A stretch of 64,000 bases of DNA. Origin: Paenibacillus rhizovicinus (GTDB taxonomy: Bacteria > Bacillota > Bacilli > Paenibacillales > Paenibacillaceae). Each line of letters starts with the position of its first letter. Position 1 is the stretch's first letter. Below the pieces are notes generated by a model. That model was not told the DNA's origin. It did not search any database and was given only the letters and a program-made list of their open reading frames with translations. A program made the position numbers and the translations under genes. Shown one piece after another: positions 25,725 to 33,806 of this stretch. The DNA lies in the NCBI RefSeq assembly GCF_010365285.1, contig NZ_CP048286.1:3669501-3733500 (forward strand). Direction: 5' to 3'.

Positions 25725-25910
25725 CGGAAGCGAAATGAACGCCAGCCCATTCGCGACTTCGATAGACTTGCCTCGCCTCAGACACTACTATTAGGTAGAG
25801 GCAGCTTTGGAAGAGAATCATTTCCAGCACGCTAAACAGGTTCATATTTTGACATGATTCATGGTTATGATAGACCTGAGGTAAAACGATGAAACAGGAG
25901 GAATGAAGAA

Positions 25911-26378
25911 ATGTCCACGATTGTTGATTTCAAACAGGTATCTGAGGTCGGTCTGGAATCTTCGCCGGTAGCAGGAGCGCTGGCCGGTATGCGCGCCAAT
26001 GAAGCCCGTTACTTCATGAACAAATACAAGCACGAATTTACGACCGTACCGGCCGGCGAAAGCCAAGAGACGCTTGATTATGTGAATCGGGTATTGAAAG
26101 AAGAACGCGGGATTGCGTTCGCGGCTCGACCGCTGGAAACATCCCGTTTTCAAGTGGAAAATATCAAATGGGCCTTCGTCTTCTATGAGGACGGTCTGGC
26201 GGTCAACGTCCTGTATACGGTGGATGATCCTAAGAAGCGGGCCGTAGGGTTCAAGCTATCCGAGGGGATGGAGGTGCCTGCAGAGCTGGAAGAGAAGAAA
26301 TTCAAATTCGCCAGGCAGAAGTCCAAACTGGCAGGGACCATCCGAGGTACGTTCTTCGTGATTAAAGGAGAATATTGA
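25911..26378 (+). CDS. Hypothetical protein in the YafY/GyrI module
   Basis: A 155-residue soluble protein (STIVDFKQVSEVGLESSPVAGALAGMRANEARYFMNKYKHEFTTV..., ending GTIRGTFFVIKGEY). It has no signal peptide, membrane helix or motif I can name. The start follows ACAGGAGGAATGAAGAA. It lies 69 bp before a GyrI-like gene and 186 bp after the DoxX-like gene, in the same direction, so it belongs to the same regulated module. Confidence 0.75.
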   Translation: MSTIVDFKQVSEVGLESSPVAGALAGMRANEARYFMNKYKHEFTTVPAGESQETLDYVNRVLKEERGIAFAARPLETSRFQVENIKWAFVFYEDGLAVNVLYTVDDPKKRAVGFKLSEGMEVPAELEEKKFKFARQKSKLAGTIRGTFFVIKGEY

Positions 26379-26447
26379 AGCAAACCGGAATCTTGTAAGG
26401 GAAAGAGACAGTTCGCGAATCCAATATAAAGAAAGTAGGGAATAACG

Positions 26448-26933
26448 ATGGCAAACTATACGCTGGAACAAAAGAAAGGTTTTACGGTCTATGGACTTGG
26501 AACGGAACTTAAGAGCAGTTACACGGACTATGCAGGCATGAGCAGGGAGAAGTCGGAATTCTGGCAGGCCGTCGGCGAGAATGGACGATTGGATACACTG
26601 AAAGCCATGGCAGCGAATGACTACGTATTTGCCGTGAACGAAGCGGTGAATAGCAAGATGATGCACTACGCCGGCGTGATGACGGCGACCACGGCACCCG
26701 CGACAGAGGGATCCCGCGATATCCAGTTTCCAGAGGGCGAATACCTGGTCGTGAAAGGGGAGGCGAAGACGGCTGAAGAGTTGAATAATCAGGTGTCCGG
26801 CATTGCCTTCGGACAAGTTTTGCCGGAAGCGAAGGACTTCGCCTATGTCGGCGGGCCGAATGCAACGGTCGTGATGGAAGAGCGTAACGGGCTGGTCGCC
26901 GGCGAGATGTGGATTCCCGTAGTTCGGAAATAA
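26448..26933 (+). CDS. GyrI-like effector-binding domain protein (third paralogue)
   Basis: A 161-residue protein with the same fold and start as the product at 14629 (ANYTLEQKKGFTVYGLGTELKSSYTDYAGMSREKSEFWQAV..., FPEGEYLVVKGEAKT, YVGGPNATVVMEERNGLVAGEMWIPVVRK). It is a stand-alone GyrI-like ligand-binding domain. It is last in the module that starts at 25302 and ends at the terminator at 26967. Confidence 0.8.
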   Translation: MANYTLEQKKGFTVYGLGTELKSSYTDYAGMSREKSEFWQAVGENGRLDTLKAMAANDYVFAVNEAVNSKMMHYAGVMTATTAPATEGSRDIQFPEGEYLVVKGEAKTAEELNNQVSGIAFGQVLPEAKDFAYVGGPNATVVMEERNGLVAGEMWIPVVRK

Positions 26934-26966
26934 AGCGCGGACCAGGCAGGGCAGCCGAGTAACTGG

Positions 26967-26995
26967 AAAAGGGATTCCCAAGAGGAATCCCTTTT
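26967..26995 (+). terminator. Rho-independent terminator
   Basis: AAAAGGGATTCC and GGAATCCCTTTT flank a CAAGA loop, 34 bp after the GyrI-like gene. The following stretch 27000-27180 holds minus-strand frames that look protein-like for 15-30 codons (for example TFDRLSEYLSTL ending at 27022) but are broken; it may be a decayed gene end. Confidence 0.75.
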
Positions 26996-27189
26996 CTGCC
27001 GTTTGCCGGTTCTTTCGTGCTTTATAGCGTTGACAGGTACTCGGACAATCGATCAAACGTTCCGCTGCGGCCACTTCGCTATATTCGAATTTGATCAACA
27101 GGGCGTTAGCCGTTGCGAGGACGGGTGTCCCTACATAGAAATAAGCTGATGAGCAAGGCTTATGTCATGGACGGGGATGTGTAGAGGAG

Positions 27190-28569
27190 ATGGCACGAAA
27201 CCGGAGAAAGACAAGTACGCGATTAACCGGAAGGATCGTATTTCCGGACAATCCGTCATACAATGCGGCAAGAATGGAATTCAATAGGCGTTTTTCGAAA
27301 TTCCCGAGGGTTATCGTTTTTTGCAAACGGACTCAGGATGTGATTAATGCGGTCAAATGGGCTCGCGAGCGGGGCGTGCGGCTGCGGGTGCGCAGCGGGC
27401 GGCACAGCTATGAAGGCTTCTCGGCCGTGAACGGCGGCATTATTATCGACGTGAGCGAGATGAATAAGGTTAAGGTTGACCGAACCAATAGGACGGCCAT
27501 CGTACAGACGGGAAATCCGCTTGCCCGCGTGTACAAGAAGCTGTGGAATAAGCGCGTGGCGCTCCCGGCCGGGACCGCGCCCGACGTGGGCGTAGCCGGA
27601 CTTGCCCTGGGAGGCGGCATCGGTCTGCTTTCCCGCAAATACGGGCTGACTTGCGATAATTTGAAACAAGTCAAGATGGTCGTAGCTTCGGGGAGGTACG
27701 GGGCAAAGACGATTGTGGCCAACAAGAAGAAACATTCCGATCTGCTGTGGGCATCGCGAGGCGGAGGGGGAGGAAACTTTGGCATTGCCACGGCCTATAC
27801 GTTTCGGGTCAGACCCATCTCGACGGTTTCGATCTACAGGATCGATTGGAAATTCGGCGATTTGGAGAAGGTGCTGCCGGCTTGGCAGCGCTGGGCCCCG
27901 TCTGTCACGAACCGCTTGACCTCAACCATCGAGGTGGCTGCCAAGCAAGTGGGAACCATCGTATCTACCGGGCAATTACTTGGCGGTTCAGAGGAGCTGC
28001 GCCGGCTGATCAGACCGCTCTTGCGAGCAGGCACTCCGGTCAAGGTGATGGTGAAGACCGTGCCTTTTATTGAAGCGACCAAATTCTTTGCCGAATCGGA
28101 CTTGAATTTGGAACCGAAGTTCAAAATTTCCGGGGCCTACGGGTTTCGACCTTTGCCTCGTGAAGGGGTACGAATCATACGCGACTTTCTATCGAAGGCA
28201 CCCAATAAGCATGCCGGCGTGTGGAGCCAAAGCTTAGGCGGAGCAGGGAGCGCCGTAAGCCGAGTGTCGCCTACTGCAACGGCCTATCCGCATCGGAAAG
28301 CCGAAACGATCTACGAATTGTCGGCCCGCTGGAGGAACGATGGAGAGCAGCGGCGGAATATTCGGTGGGTGGCCGGGTTCCGCGGCGCATTGCGTCCCTT
28401 TGTTCATGGGGATTACGTGAACTTTCCCGACTTGCAGATTAAGAACTGGCCGAAGGCGTATTATGGCGTGAACTTCGGCAGACTGAAGCAGGTGAAACGC
28501 AAGTACGATCCTCATAATGTGTTTCGTTTCGCTCAGAGTATACCGGTGGGTAAGCGAGTCGACCAATGA
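27190..28569 (+). CDS. FAD-linked oxidoreductase, berberine-bridge-enzyme family
   Basis: A 459-residue protein. The PCMH-type FAD domain has RVRSGRHSYEGFSAVNGG (about residues 66-83), with the His that normally binds FAD covalently, and PAGTAPDVGVAGLALGGGIGLLSRKYGL. In bicovalent members a Cys stands before the Pro of the second motif; here it is Ala, so only one covalent bond is expected. The C-terminal end YYGVNFGRLKQVKRKYDPHNVFRFAQSIP is the typical BBE ending. The N-terminus is very basic and has no signal peptide. A Bacillus relative (CotQ/YvdP) sits in the spore coat, so a coat role is possible. The substrate is unknown. Confidence 0.88.
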   Translation: MARNRRKTSTRLTGRIVFPDNPSYNAARMEFNRRFSKFPRVIVFCKRTQDVINAVKWARERGVRLRVRSGRHSYEGFSAVNGGIIIDVSEMNKVKVDRTNRTAIVQTGNPLARVYKKLWNKRVALPAGTAPDVGVAGLALGGGIGLLSRKYGLTCDNLKQVKMVVASGRYGAKTIVANKKKHSDLLWASRGGGGGNFGIATAYTFRVRPISTVSIYRIDWKFGDLEKVLPAWQRWAPSVTNRLTSTIEVAAKQVGTIVSTGQLLGGSEELRRLIRPLLRAGTPVKVMVKTVPFIEATKFFAESDLNLEPKFKISGAYGFRPLPREGVRIIRDFLSKAPNKHAGVWSQSLGGAGSAVSRVSPTATAYPHRKAETIYELSARWRNDGEQRRNIRWVAGFRGALRPFVHGDYVNFPDLQIKNWPKAYYGVNFGRLKQVKRKYDPHNVFRFAQSIPVGKRVDQ

Positions 28570-28587
28570 TCGGCTCAAACCACCCTG

Positions 28588-28628
28588 AATGGAAAAAGGA
28601 GCTGAGATAAGCAGCTCCTTTTTCCATT
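28588..28628. terminator. Bidirectional terminator
   Basis: A long stem of TGGAAAAAGGAGCTG with CAGCTCCTTTTTCCA, A-rich on one side and T-rich on the other, between the BBE gene and the convergent oxidoreductase gene. Confidence 0.8.
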
Positions 28629-28701
28629 TTCGCCGACCGTTTACGGTGAAAGTTGTTCGTATAGATTTCGTTGAAGGTCAGCTCGCCGCTGCCTATATCC
28701 G

Positions 28702-29343
28702 TTATTCCGCTTCGCCAACGACGGTAAACCGTTCATTCGCATGTTTCGGATTTTCGATTTCGTCCACCATAGCGATAGCAAAGTCGGCGTAGCTGATATA
28801 ACTTTGGCCTTTGCTATTCAGAATGAGATGATCTTGTCCCAACTGGTAAGACCCCGTTCTGTTTCCTTCTGCGTCGAAGAAAGCGGCAGGGCTCATATAA
28901 GTCCATGAGATGGATGTTTCATTTTGCAGTTCCTCAAGTTGTTTGCCGGCATTGAATGCCGTTGCATAGTACAGGGTTGGAAAATCGGGCGTTTCCATCA
29001 ATTTGACTGTTTTTTCTTCATCGACGAACAGGCTTCCCGCACCGCCCACGACGATTAATTTTGTATCCGGAGCATCTTGAAGCGCTTGAACCAACGATCG
29101 GCCCGCATCGATATAGAGATGCTCCTCTCCATGCGGCGCCGCATACGTGCTTACGACGACGTCGAACGGTTGAAGATCGGATGCCGTAAGCGAGAAAATG
29201 TCTTTTTCGAGCAGGTTCGCTTTCTTGTCTGCGAGCTTCGAAGCGTTTCTCACGATAGCCGTTACTTCATGTCCTCTGCTCAATGCCTCGTCTAAAATAA
29301 GACTTCCGGCTTTGCCTGTGGCGCCAATGATACCGATTTTCAT
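28702..29343 (-). CDS. NAD(P)-dependent oxidoreductase (atypical SDR)
   Basis: A 213-residue protein with the NmrA/YwnB-like core: KIGIIGATGKAGSLILDEALSRGHEVTAIVRN at the N-terminus binds NAD(P), VVVSTYAAPHG and LIVVGGAGSL follow, and SWTYMSPAAFFDAEGNRTGSY is typical of the SDR_a5 group. It is probably a cytosolic reductase in electrophile or quinone detoxification. It lies divergent to an HxlR regulator, a very common pairing for this enzyme family, so induction by electrophiles via that regulator is likely. Confidence 0.88.
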   Translation of the reverse strand: MKIGIIGATGKAGSLILDEALSRGHEVTAIVRNASKLADKKANLLEKDIFSLTASDLQPFDVVVSTYAAPHGEEHLYIDAGRSLVQALQDAPDTKLIVVGGAGSLFVDEEKTVKLMETPDFPTLYYATAFNAGKQLEELQNETSISWTYMSPAAFFDAEGNRTGSYQLGQDHLILNSKGQSYISYADFAIAMVDEIENPKHANERFTVVGEAE

Positions 29344-29486
29344 TTTTCATTCCTCCAGTTGTTTTGTACGTAGTTGCTGTTTGGCTCTTGATTTTATACT
29401 ATAGCTTTAGTCGGTTATTTGTAAGTAGGCATAATTTTATAACATAGTCACAAAAACAGAACCATGTGAAAAGGGAGGCTTTTGCG

Positions 29487-29855
29487 ATGGCCCGTACTTC
29501 ATTCGAGGGAGAAATTCCCGTAGAGCAGATCAAAGTATGCCCTGTGACGGATACGCAAAACATCATTGCGGGGAAATGGAAAATTATTATTTTGTGGCAT
29601 TTGCAAGAGACGAGACGGTTCGGGGAGCTGCAACGATTAGTGCCCGGAGTCTCTAAAGGAATTCTGACCAGCCAGCTAAGGGAATTGGAAAGCGATCAAA
29701 TGATCGACAGAAAAGTATATCGGGAAGTGCCGCCCAAAGTAGAGTATTCCTTGACTGACAAGGGAAGAACCTTCATGCCCATTTTGGAGCAGATGGGCGA
29801 ATGGGGCAAGAAATACGCGGCAGGCAAGAAGACGGTTATTGAATCTGGGAAGTGA
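29487..29855 (+). CDS. HxlR family transcriptional regulator
   Basis: A 122-residue winged-helix protein. The ATG at 29487 follows GGGAGG; an in-frame start at 29466 has no ribosome binding site. CPVTDTQNIIAGKWKIIILWHLQETRRFGELQRLVPGVSKGILTSQLRELESDQMIDRKVYREVPPKVEYSLTDKGR is the complete HxlR pattern including the early Cys. It is divergent to the oxidoreductase at 28702, its probable target. Confidence 0.92.
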   Translation: MARTSFEGEIPVEQIKVCPVTDTQNIIAGKWKIIILWHLQETRRFGELQRLVPGVSKGILTSQLRELESDQMIDRKVYREVPPKVEYSLTDKGRTFMPILEQMGEWGKKYAAGKKTVIESGK

Positions 29856-29907
29856 TCGTCAAGGTGAACCGTAGTTACTTAGCGCGCGATTCCCATTCTC
29901 GCATCGC

Positions 29908-29947
29908 AAAAAGGCAGGATTAGGGAATGCCCTAATCCTGCCTTTTT
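29908..29947. terminator. Bidirectional terminator
   Basis: A perfect 18-bp stem (29908-29925 with 29930-29947) around AATG, with five A at one foot and five T at the other. It serves the HxlR gene and the convergent MATE gene. Confidence 0.9.
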
Positions 29948-29971
29948 ATGTGATAGGTCTCTATACTTCCA

Positions 29972-31333
29972 CTACGCCGCCAAGCTTTCCAAATCCGGCT
30001 GCAGTTTGTTCCGCAGCACGTACAGCATGGTGGCGCCGACGAGGAATGCGACCGTATCGGCAATGACGAGCGACCAGACGACACCGTGGAAGCCGTTCAG
30101 CCGATTGGCGATATACAGCACGGGAATCAGCGTAATCCCTTGAATGATGGACATAATAAACGCGGCGGTCCCTTGGGCGGTTGCTTGGAAGATGCCCGTG
30201 AACAACGCGGTCATGCCTGTAATGAACAAGGATAAGAACGTTACATGCAGAATGTAGCTGCCCATCTCGATCAATTGCGGGTCATTCGTGAATAAGCCGA
30301 TCAAGTGGTCGGAAATCAGATAGACGATAACGCCGAACACGACGGCCAGCGCCAAGATGGCTTTGATCGTGAATGCAATCGTATGCTTCATTCGTAATTT
30401 ATTCGCCGTAAACGAGAAGGCGATGAGCGGCACGACTCCTTCGCATAAGCCCATCAGAATCACCTCGGGAAATTGCAGCAAACGGGAAGAAATTCCGAAC
30501 GCCGCTACGGCCTGCTCCCCGTACTCGACCAAATAACGGTTAAAGATCAGCGACATCGCGCCCAGGAAGAGACTCATGATAAAGACGGGCACGCCGATTT
30601 TGAATACATTGCTGAGAATCTCCTTGGAAGCCTTGAACCATCGGATCGAGACGGTTAAGAAGGAGCTCTTATATCCGATATGGAAGGCGTAGAATGCACT
30701 TGCAACCAGGTTGGCAATAACCGTTGCAGACGCCACGCCGATTACGTCCCAGTGGAAGACGAAGATGACCAGCGCATCAAGGATAATATTCACGGCTACG
30801 CTTATAATCATGCCGATCATCGACGTGATGGCTGAACCTTCGGCACGCACGATATTCTCCAGCGTGAAGAATAAGACGATGACGGGCGAACCTATAATCA
30901 TGATCGTGACATAGTCCTTAGTGTAGCCGAAGGAGTCAACCGTCGCGCCTAAGCCGTGAACGATGGAATCGATCAACGGAAGGCCGACGGCCATCAAGAG
31001 AAGACCGAGCACTAAACTGCTGTAAAAGGCGAACGAGGATACGTGCTTGACGTCATCATATCTCTTCTCTCCGAGCAAACGCGAGATGAAAGCACTGCTG
31101 CCGACGCCGATTAAGTTGCCAAGCGCCATAATAGCTGCGAATAAGGGCAAGGTTAATGCGAGTGCGGTCAGCATGGCCGTATTGCCCAGCGTGCCAAGGA
31201 AAAAGGCATTCAAGATGGAATAGATGACGCTCATCGACATGCCCAGCATCATCGGTACGGCAAAATGCGCGACGGCCTTGGCGACCGGTGCTTTCTCAAA
31301 GTAATGGAGGTTTTCTTTATTTTCTGTATCCAT
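29972..31333 (-). CDS. MATE family efflux transporter
   Basis: A 453-residue membrane protein with about 12 helices and the two-fold MatE layout. Typical elements are VAHFAVPMMLGMSMSVIYSILNAFFLGTLGNTAMLTALALTLPLF in the first half and GISSRLLQFPEVILMGLCEGVVPLIAFSF in the second. It exports cationic drugs or metabolites in exchange for Na+ or H+. I chose ATG 31333, with AGAAGG 11 bp upstream; a GTG three codons before is possible. It is divergent to a TetR gene with three copies of a common operator between. Confidence 0.92.
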   Translation of the reverse strand: MDTENKENLHYFEKAPVAKAVAHFAVPMMLGMSMSVIYSILNAFFLGTLGNTAMLTALALTLPLFAAIMALGNLIGVGSSAFISRLLGEKRYDDVKHVSSFAFYSSLVLGLLLMAVGLPLIDSIVHGLGATVDSFGYTKDYVTIMIIGSPVIVLFFTLENIVRAEGSAITSMIGMIISVAVNIILDALVIFVFHWDVIGVASATVIANLVASAFYAFHIGYKSSFLTVSIRWFKASKEILSNVFKIGVPVFIMSLFLGAMSLIFNRYLVEYGEQAVAAFGISSRLLQFPEVILMGLCEGVVPLIAFSFTANKLRMKHTIAFTIKAILALAVVFGVIVYLISDHLIGLFTNDPQLIEMGSYILHVTFLSLFITGMTALFTGIFQATAQGTAAFIMSIIQGITLIPVLYIANRLNGFHGVVWSLVIADTVAFLVGATMLYVLRNKLQPDLESLAA

Positions 31334-31372
31334 GCGGATCACGACCTTCTGTGGTTTATTTTTGCCCTCAAT

Positions 31373-31454
31373 CTAACGGTGTTAGTTTGTGCCTTACAGT
31401 GTTAGATGATATCATGGACGTATGGACCTGTAAAGCATAATCTTACACTGTTAG
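31373..31454. promoter_or_regulatory. Three TetR operators between MATE and TetR genes
   Basis: CTAACGGTGTTAG (31373-31385), CTTACAGTGTTAG (31393-31405) and CTTACACTGTTAG (31442-31454) share the consensus CTWACRSTGTTAG, with inverted-repeat character. The first two lie close to the MATE gene and the third just before the TetR gene, so both genes can be controlled separately. Confidence 0.75.
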
Positions 31455-31472
31455 TTAAAAGGATGGATCGCG

Positions 31473-32156
31473 ATGAAAAAACAGCAGCCTCAAATTTCGG
31501 AGGACAAGATTTTGGAAGCCTCGTGGGAGCTTCTGGGGGAGGAGGAGGGCATCGAGAAATTCAGCCTGAGAAGATTGGCCGAACGGCTGGGGATCCAGGC
31601 TCCCTCCCTGTATTGGTACTTCAAGAGCAAACAGCATCTCTACCAGCGTCTGGCTAACCAGGTATCGAAAACGATACTGGAGGAGTTCAACTCCGATGGC
31701 GACTGGAAGGAGCAGCTAACGGCGCTCGCGTTAACGCAGCGGAACGTGCTCAGCCGGTATCCCTGTTCCACGCAGCTTATGATGATGACGCTCCCCCACG
31801 AGCCGGACATTATCCGGTTTACCAACCGCATGCTGCTCTGCGTGGAAGCGACGCCGATGACGAGGGAGCAGAAATTGCAAGTGGTGAATACGCTCGTGAA
31901 CTATGTCTTCTACTTCGTGCTGGACAATTATCAGCATGAGCGCAATGTTACCGTAATGCTTAAGGAGAAAGGGACGGAACCAGGGGAAGAGCTGATTCGG
32001 CTCTTGGACGATATGAGCGAGACGGATGCGGGATTGTTCCGGAGGATGTTCAAGAGCGGGCTTTTCCAGGTGATGGGGAGCGATACGTCGTTCGAGTTCG
32101 GGTTGAACCTGATTTTGCTCGGGATTGAACAGGTGATCAAGGAGCAGGAGAAGTAG
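31473..32156 (+). CDS. TetR family regulator (TetR_C type)
   Basis: A 227-residue protein. The helix-turn-helix SLRRLAERLGIQAPSLYWYFKSKQHLYQRLANQV is of the classical TetR type (LGIQAPSLYWYFKSK), and the C-terminal domain resembles the tetracycline-repressor C domain. It is divergent to the MATE pump gene. Three matching 13-bp sites lie in the spacer, so it is almost certainly the local repressor. The start follows AAAGGATGGATCGCG. Confidence 0.9.
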   Translation: MKKQQPQISEDKILEASWELLGEEEGIEKFSLRRLAERLGIQAPSLYWYFKSKQHLYQRLANQVSKTILEEFNSDGDWKEQLTALALTQRNVLSRYPCSTQLMMMTLPHEPDIIRFTNRMLLCVEATPMTREQKLQVVNTLVNYVFYFVLDNYQHERNVTVMLKEKGTEPGEELIRLLDDMSETDAGLFRRMFKSGLFQVMGSDTSFEFGLNLILLGIEQVIKEQEK

Positions 32157-32175
32157 GAGTAATCTTGAAAGAAGC

Positions 32176-32226
32176 CAAATCAAACAACGCGCATCGATAC
32201 GCAATCGGTGCGCGTTGTTTGATTTG
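32176..32226. terminator. Long bidirectional terminator
   Basis: An 18-bp perfect stem (32176-32193 with 32209-32226, CAAATCAAACAACGCGCA and its complement) with an inner partly paired loop. It lies between two converging TetR genes. Confidence 0.75.
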
Positions 32227-32261
32227 AATTGATTTTCACGGCCATACCCCATTGCCTAGCA

Positions 32262-32840
32262 TCAATCAGGAGGCGGTGCCTCATGAAATTTCTGTACCCG
32301 CTCTGCAAGAGCTGTCAGAGTGCGTTCAAACACAGTCTCATCATTGAGCGCTCTGCTAAGCAGTAATGCCCCCTGGATTCGACCGATCGTCTCCTCCGAC
32401 AGTCGGGCAGCGGCTTCAATGGACGCTCCTGCTCGAACAAGCGCGGCGCAGCATGCATCGATCCACCTTCTGAAATACAGCCGAATCCTCGAAGCGAACC
32501 GATCGCGCGTCTCGTCAAGAGCGAAAGCGCCGATCAGGCAGATTCGTTGACCCGATCGGAAATACGCATCGACTTCACGCCACATGTTTTGAATCGCCGC
32601 GTGGGGTTCATCCCGTTCGAGCGGTTCGAATACGTTGCTTACAAACCAGTTATCGATGTGCGCGAGAATCTCGGCCGCCATTTCTTCCTTTCCTCCGGGG
32701 AAGAAGTGATAAAGGCTTCCTTTGGAAAGTTTCGTGCGCTCCGTGATCTTGCTCATGGATGCCCCCTCATAACCGAGCTCGCGAAAAACCTCGGCAACCA
32801 GCGGAATTACATCGGCCTTCTCGAATACGGTACGGGTCAT
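32262..32840 (-). CDS. TetR family regulator (YxaF/LmrA-like)
   Basis: A 192-residue protein with helix-turn-helix [29 protein letters not shown] at about residues 27-55, the [14 protein letters not shown] form of the YxaF/LmrA/QdoR branch. Its start overlaps the end of the preceding DUF1348 gene by 4 bp (ATGA), so both form one operon. The region before that operon carries ACCGATCGGT, a palindrome common in front of TetR genes of this branch. Confidence 0.88.
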   Translation of the reverse strand: MTRTVFEKADVIPLVAEVFRELGYEGASMSKITERTKLSKGSLYHFFPGGKEEMAAEILAHIDNWFVSNVFEPLERDEPHAAIQNMWREVDAYFRSGQRICLIGAFALDETRDRFASRIRLYFRRWIDACCAALVRAGASIEAAARLSEETIGRIQGALLLSRALNDETVFERTLTALAERVQKFHEAPPPD

Positions 32841-33298
32841 AGGCCCAGATCCGTTAAACCGGGATGGTCATCGGGGCGCCGACCGAGCGGCCAATGAAAT
32901 TTTCGTTCGGATGGAAGGATGGGCATGTCATTGATCGACGCATGCCTGCGTGCCATCAAGCCGTCGGCAGCAAACTCCCAATTCTCATTCCCGTAAGATC
33001 GGAACCAATTCCCGCGATCGTCATGCCACTCGTATGCAAAGCGTACTGCTATCCGGTTATCGGTGAACGACCAAAGCTCCTTAATGAGGCGGTAGTCCAG
33101 CTCTTTCGCCCACTTCTCGGAAAGAAACGAGACGATTTCCGTTCGGCCTGCCGGGAAATCGGTGCGGTTCCGCCAACGGCTGTCCTCCGTATAGACAAGC
33201 GCAACCCGATGCGGGTCGCGGCTGTTCCAGCTATCTTCCGCTAGCCGGACTTTGTTCGTCGCGGACTCGCGAGTGAAAGGGGGAACGATGATACTCAT
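32837..33298 (-). CDS. DUF1348/SnoaL-like (NTF2-fold) protein
   Basis: A 153-residue protein. [73 protein letters not shown] and [11 protein letters not shown] form the very conserved DUF1348 family of NTF2-like folds, here at full length. The family has no established activity. The genes at 32837 and 32262 overlap, and the TetR product probably represses both. The start lies just inside a promoter with two palindromes (33316-33348). Confidence 0.9.
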   Translation of the reverse strand: MSIIVPPFTRESATNKVRLAEDSWNSRDPHRVALVYTEDSRWRNRTDFPAGRTEIVSFLSEKWAKELDYRLIKELWSFTDNRIAVRFAYEWHDDRGNWFRSYGNENWEFAADGLMARRHASINDMPILPSERKFHWPLGRRPDDHPGLTDLGL

Positions 33299-33315
33299 GA
33301 AAGTTTCCTCGCTTT

Positions 33316-33348
33316 CTATACTGTTTTGTACAGTATAGACCGATCGGT
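33316..33348. promoter_or_regulatory. Two palindromes in front of the DUF1348-TetR operon
   Basis: CTATACTGT and ACAGTATAG flank TTTGT (33316-33338), directly followed by ACCGATCGGT (33339-33348). The second has the form of TetR operators near LmrA-like genes. The first could be an additional operator, or an operator for the HxlR gene on the other side. Confidence 0.6.
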
Positions 33349-33433
33349 TTAGAAGCGCAAGCGCAAAGGTAAATTAGTTTTGTGGTCTTCCGTTCATGAT
33401 GCTAAAGTTAAGCCAGGGAGGCGATCCGAAGCG

Positions 33434-33802
33434 ATGCAAGAGGAAGCGAAAATCTACAACACCGCGGTAGAAGCGACGCTTGAAGTCATCGGAGGCAAGT
33501 GGAAGCCGGTCATTCTGTTCCATCTTACGTTCGGCAAGAAGCGCAATGGCGAGCTCATGCAGCTCATACCTGCCATGTCGCAGAAGGTGTTGACTCAGCA
33601 GCTGGTCGAGCTAGTGAGGGATGGCATCGTGAACCGGATTTCTTATGACCAGGTGCCTCCGAAAGTGGAATATGAGCTGACGGACTATGGCTGGAGTTTG
33701 AAAGACATCCTTCATTTCATGTGCCGTTGGGGCGATGCGCATATTGATCGTGTATATGGCGGAAGAGGAAAAGTGCTGTTCCAGCCTCCGCCAGCTACCT
33801 GA
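33434..33802 (+). CDS. HxlR family transcriptional regulator
   Basis: A 122-residue winged-helix protein. ATG 33434 follows GGGAGGCGATCCGAAGCG. The core VEATLEVIGGKWKPVILFHLTFGKKRNGELMQLIPAMSQKVLTQQLVELVRDGIVNRISYDQVPPKVEYELTDYG is classical HxlR, but the usual Cys before this core is replaced (NTAVEA), so thiol sensing at that position is not possible. It converges with the reductase gene at 33807 and is divergent to the DUF1348 operon. Either may be its target. Confidence 0.9.
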   Translation: MQEEAKIYNTAVEATLEVIGGKWKPVILFHLTFGKKRNGELMQLIPAMSQKVLTQQLVELVRDGIVNRISYDQVPPKVEYELTDYGWSLKDILHFMCRWGDAHIDRVYGGRGKVLFQPPPAT

Positions 33803-33806
33803 ATGC

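Noticed and set aside
27022..27130. Minus-strand coding sequence at the end of the GyrI-like module.
   Set aside because: Two frames look protein-like for 15-30 codons, but each is interrupted and neither has a start or recognisable domain.
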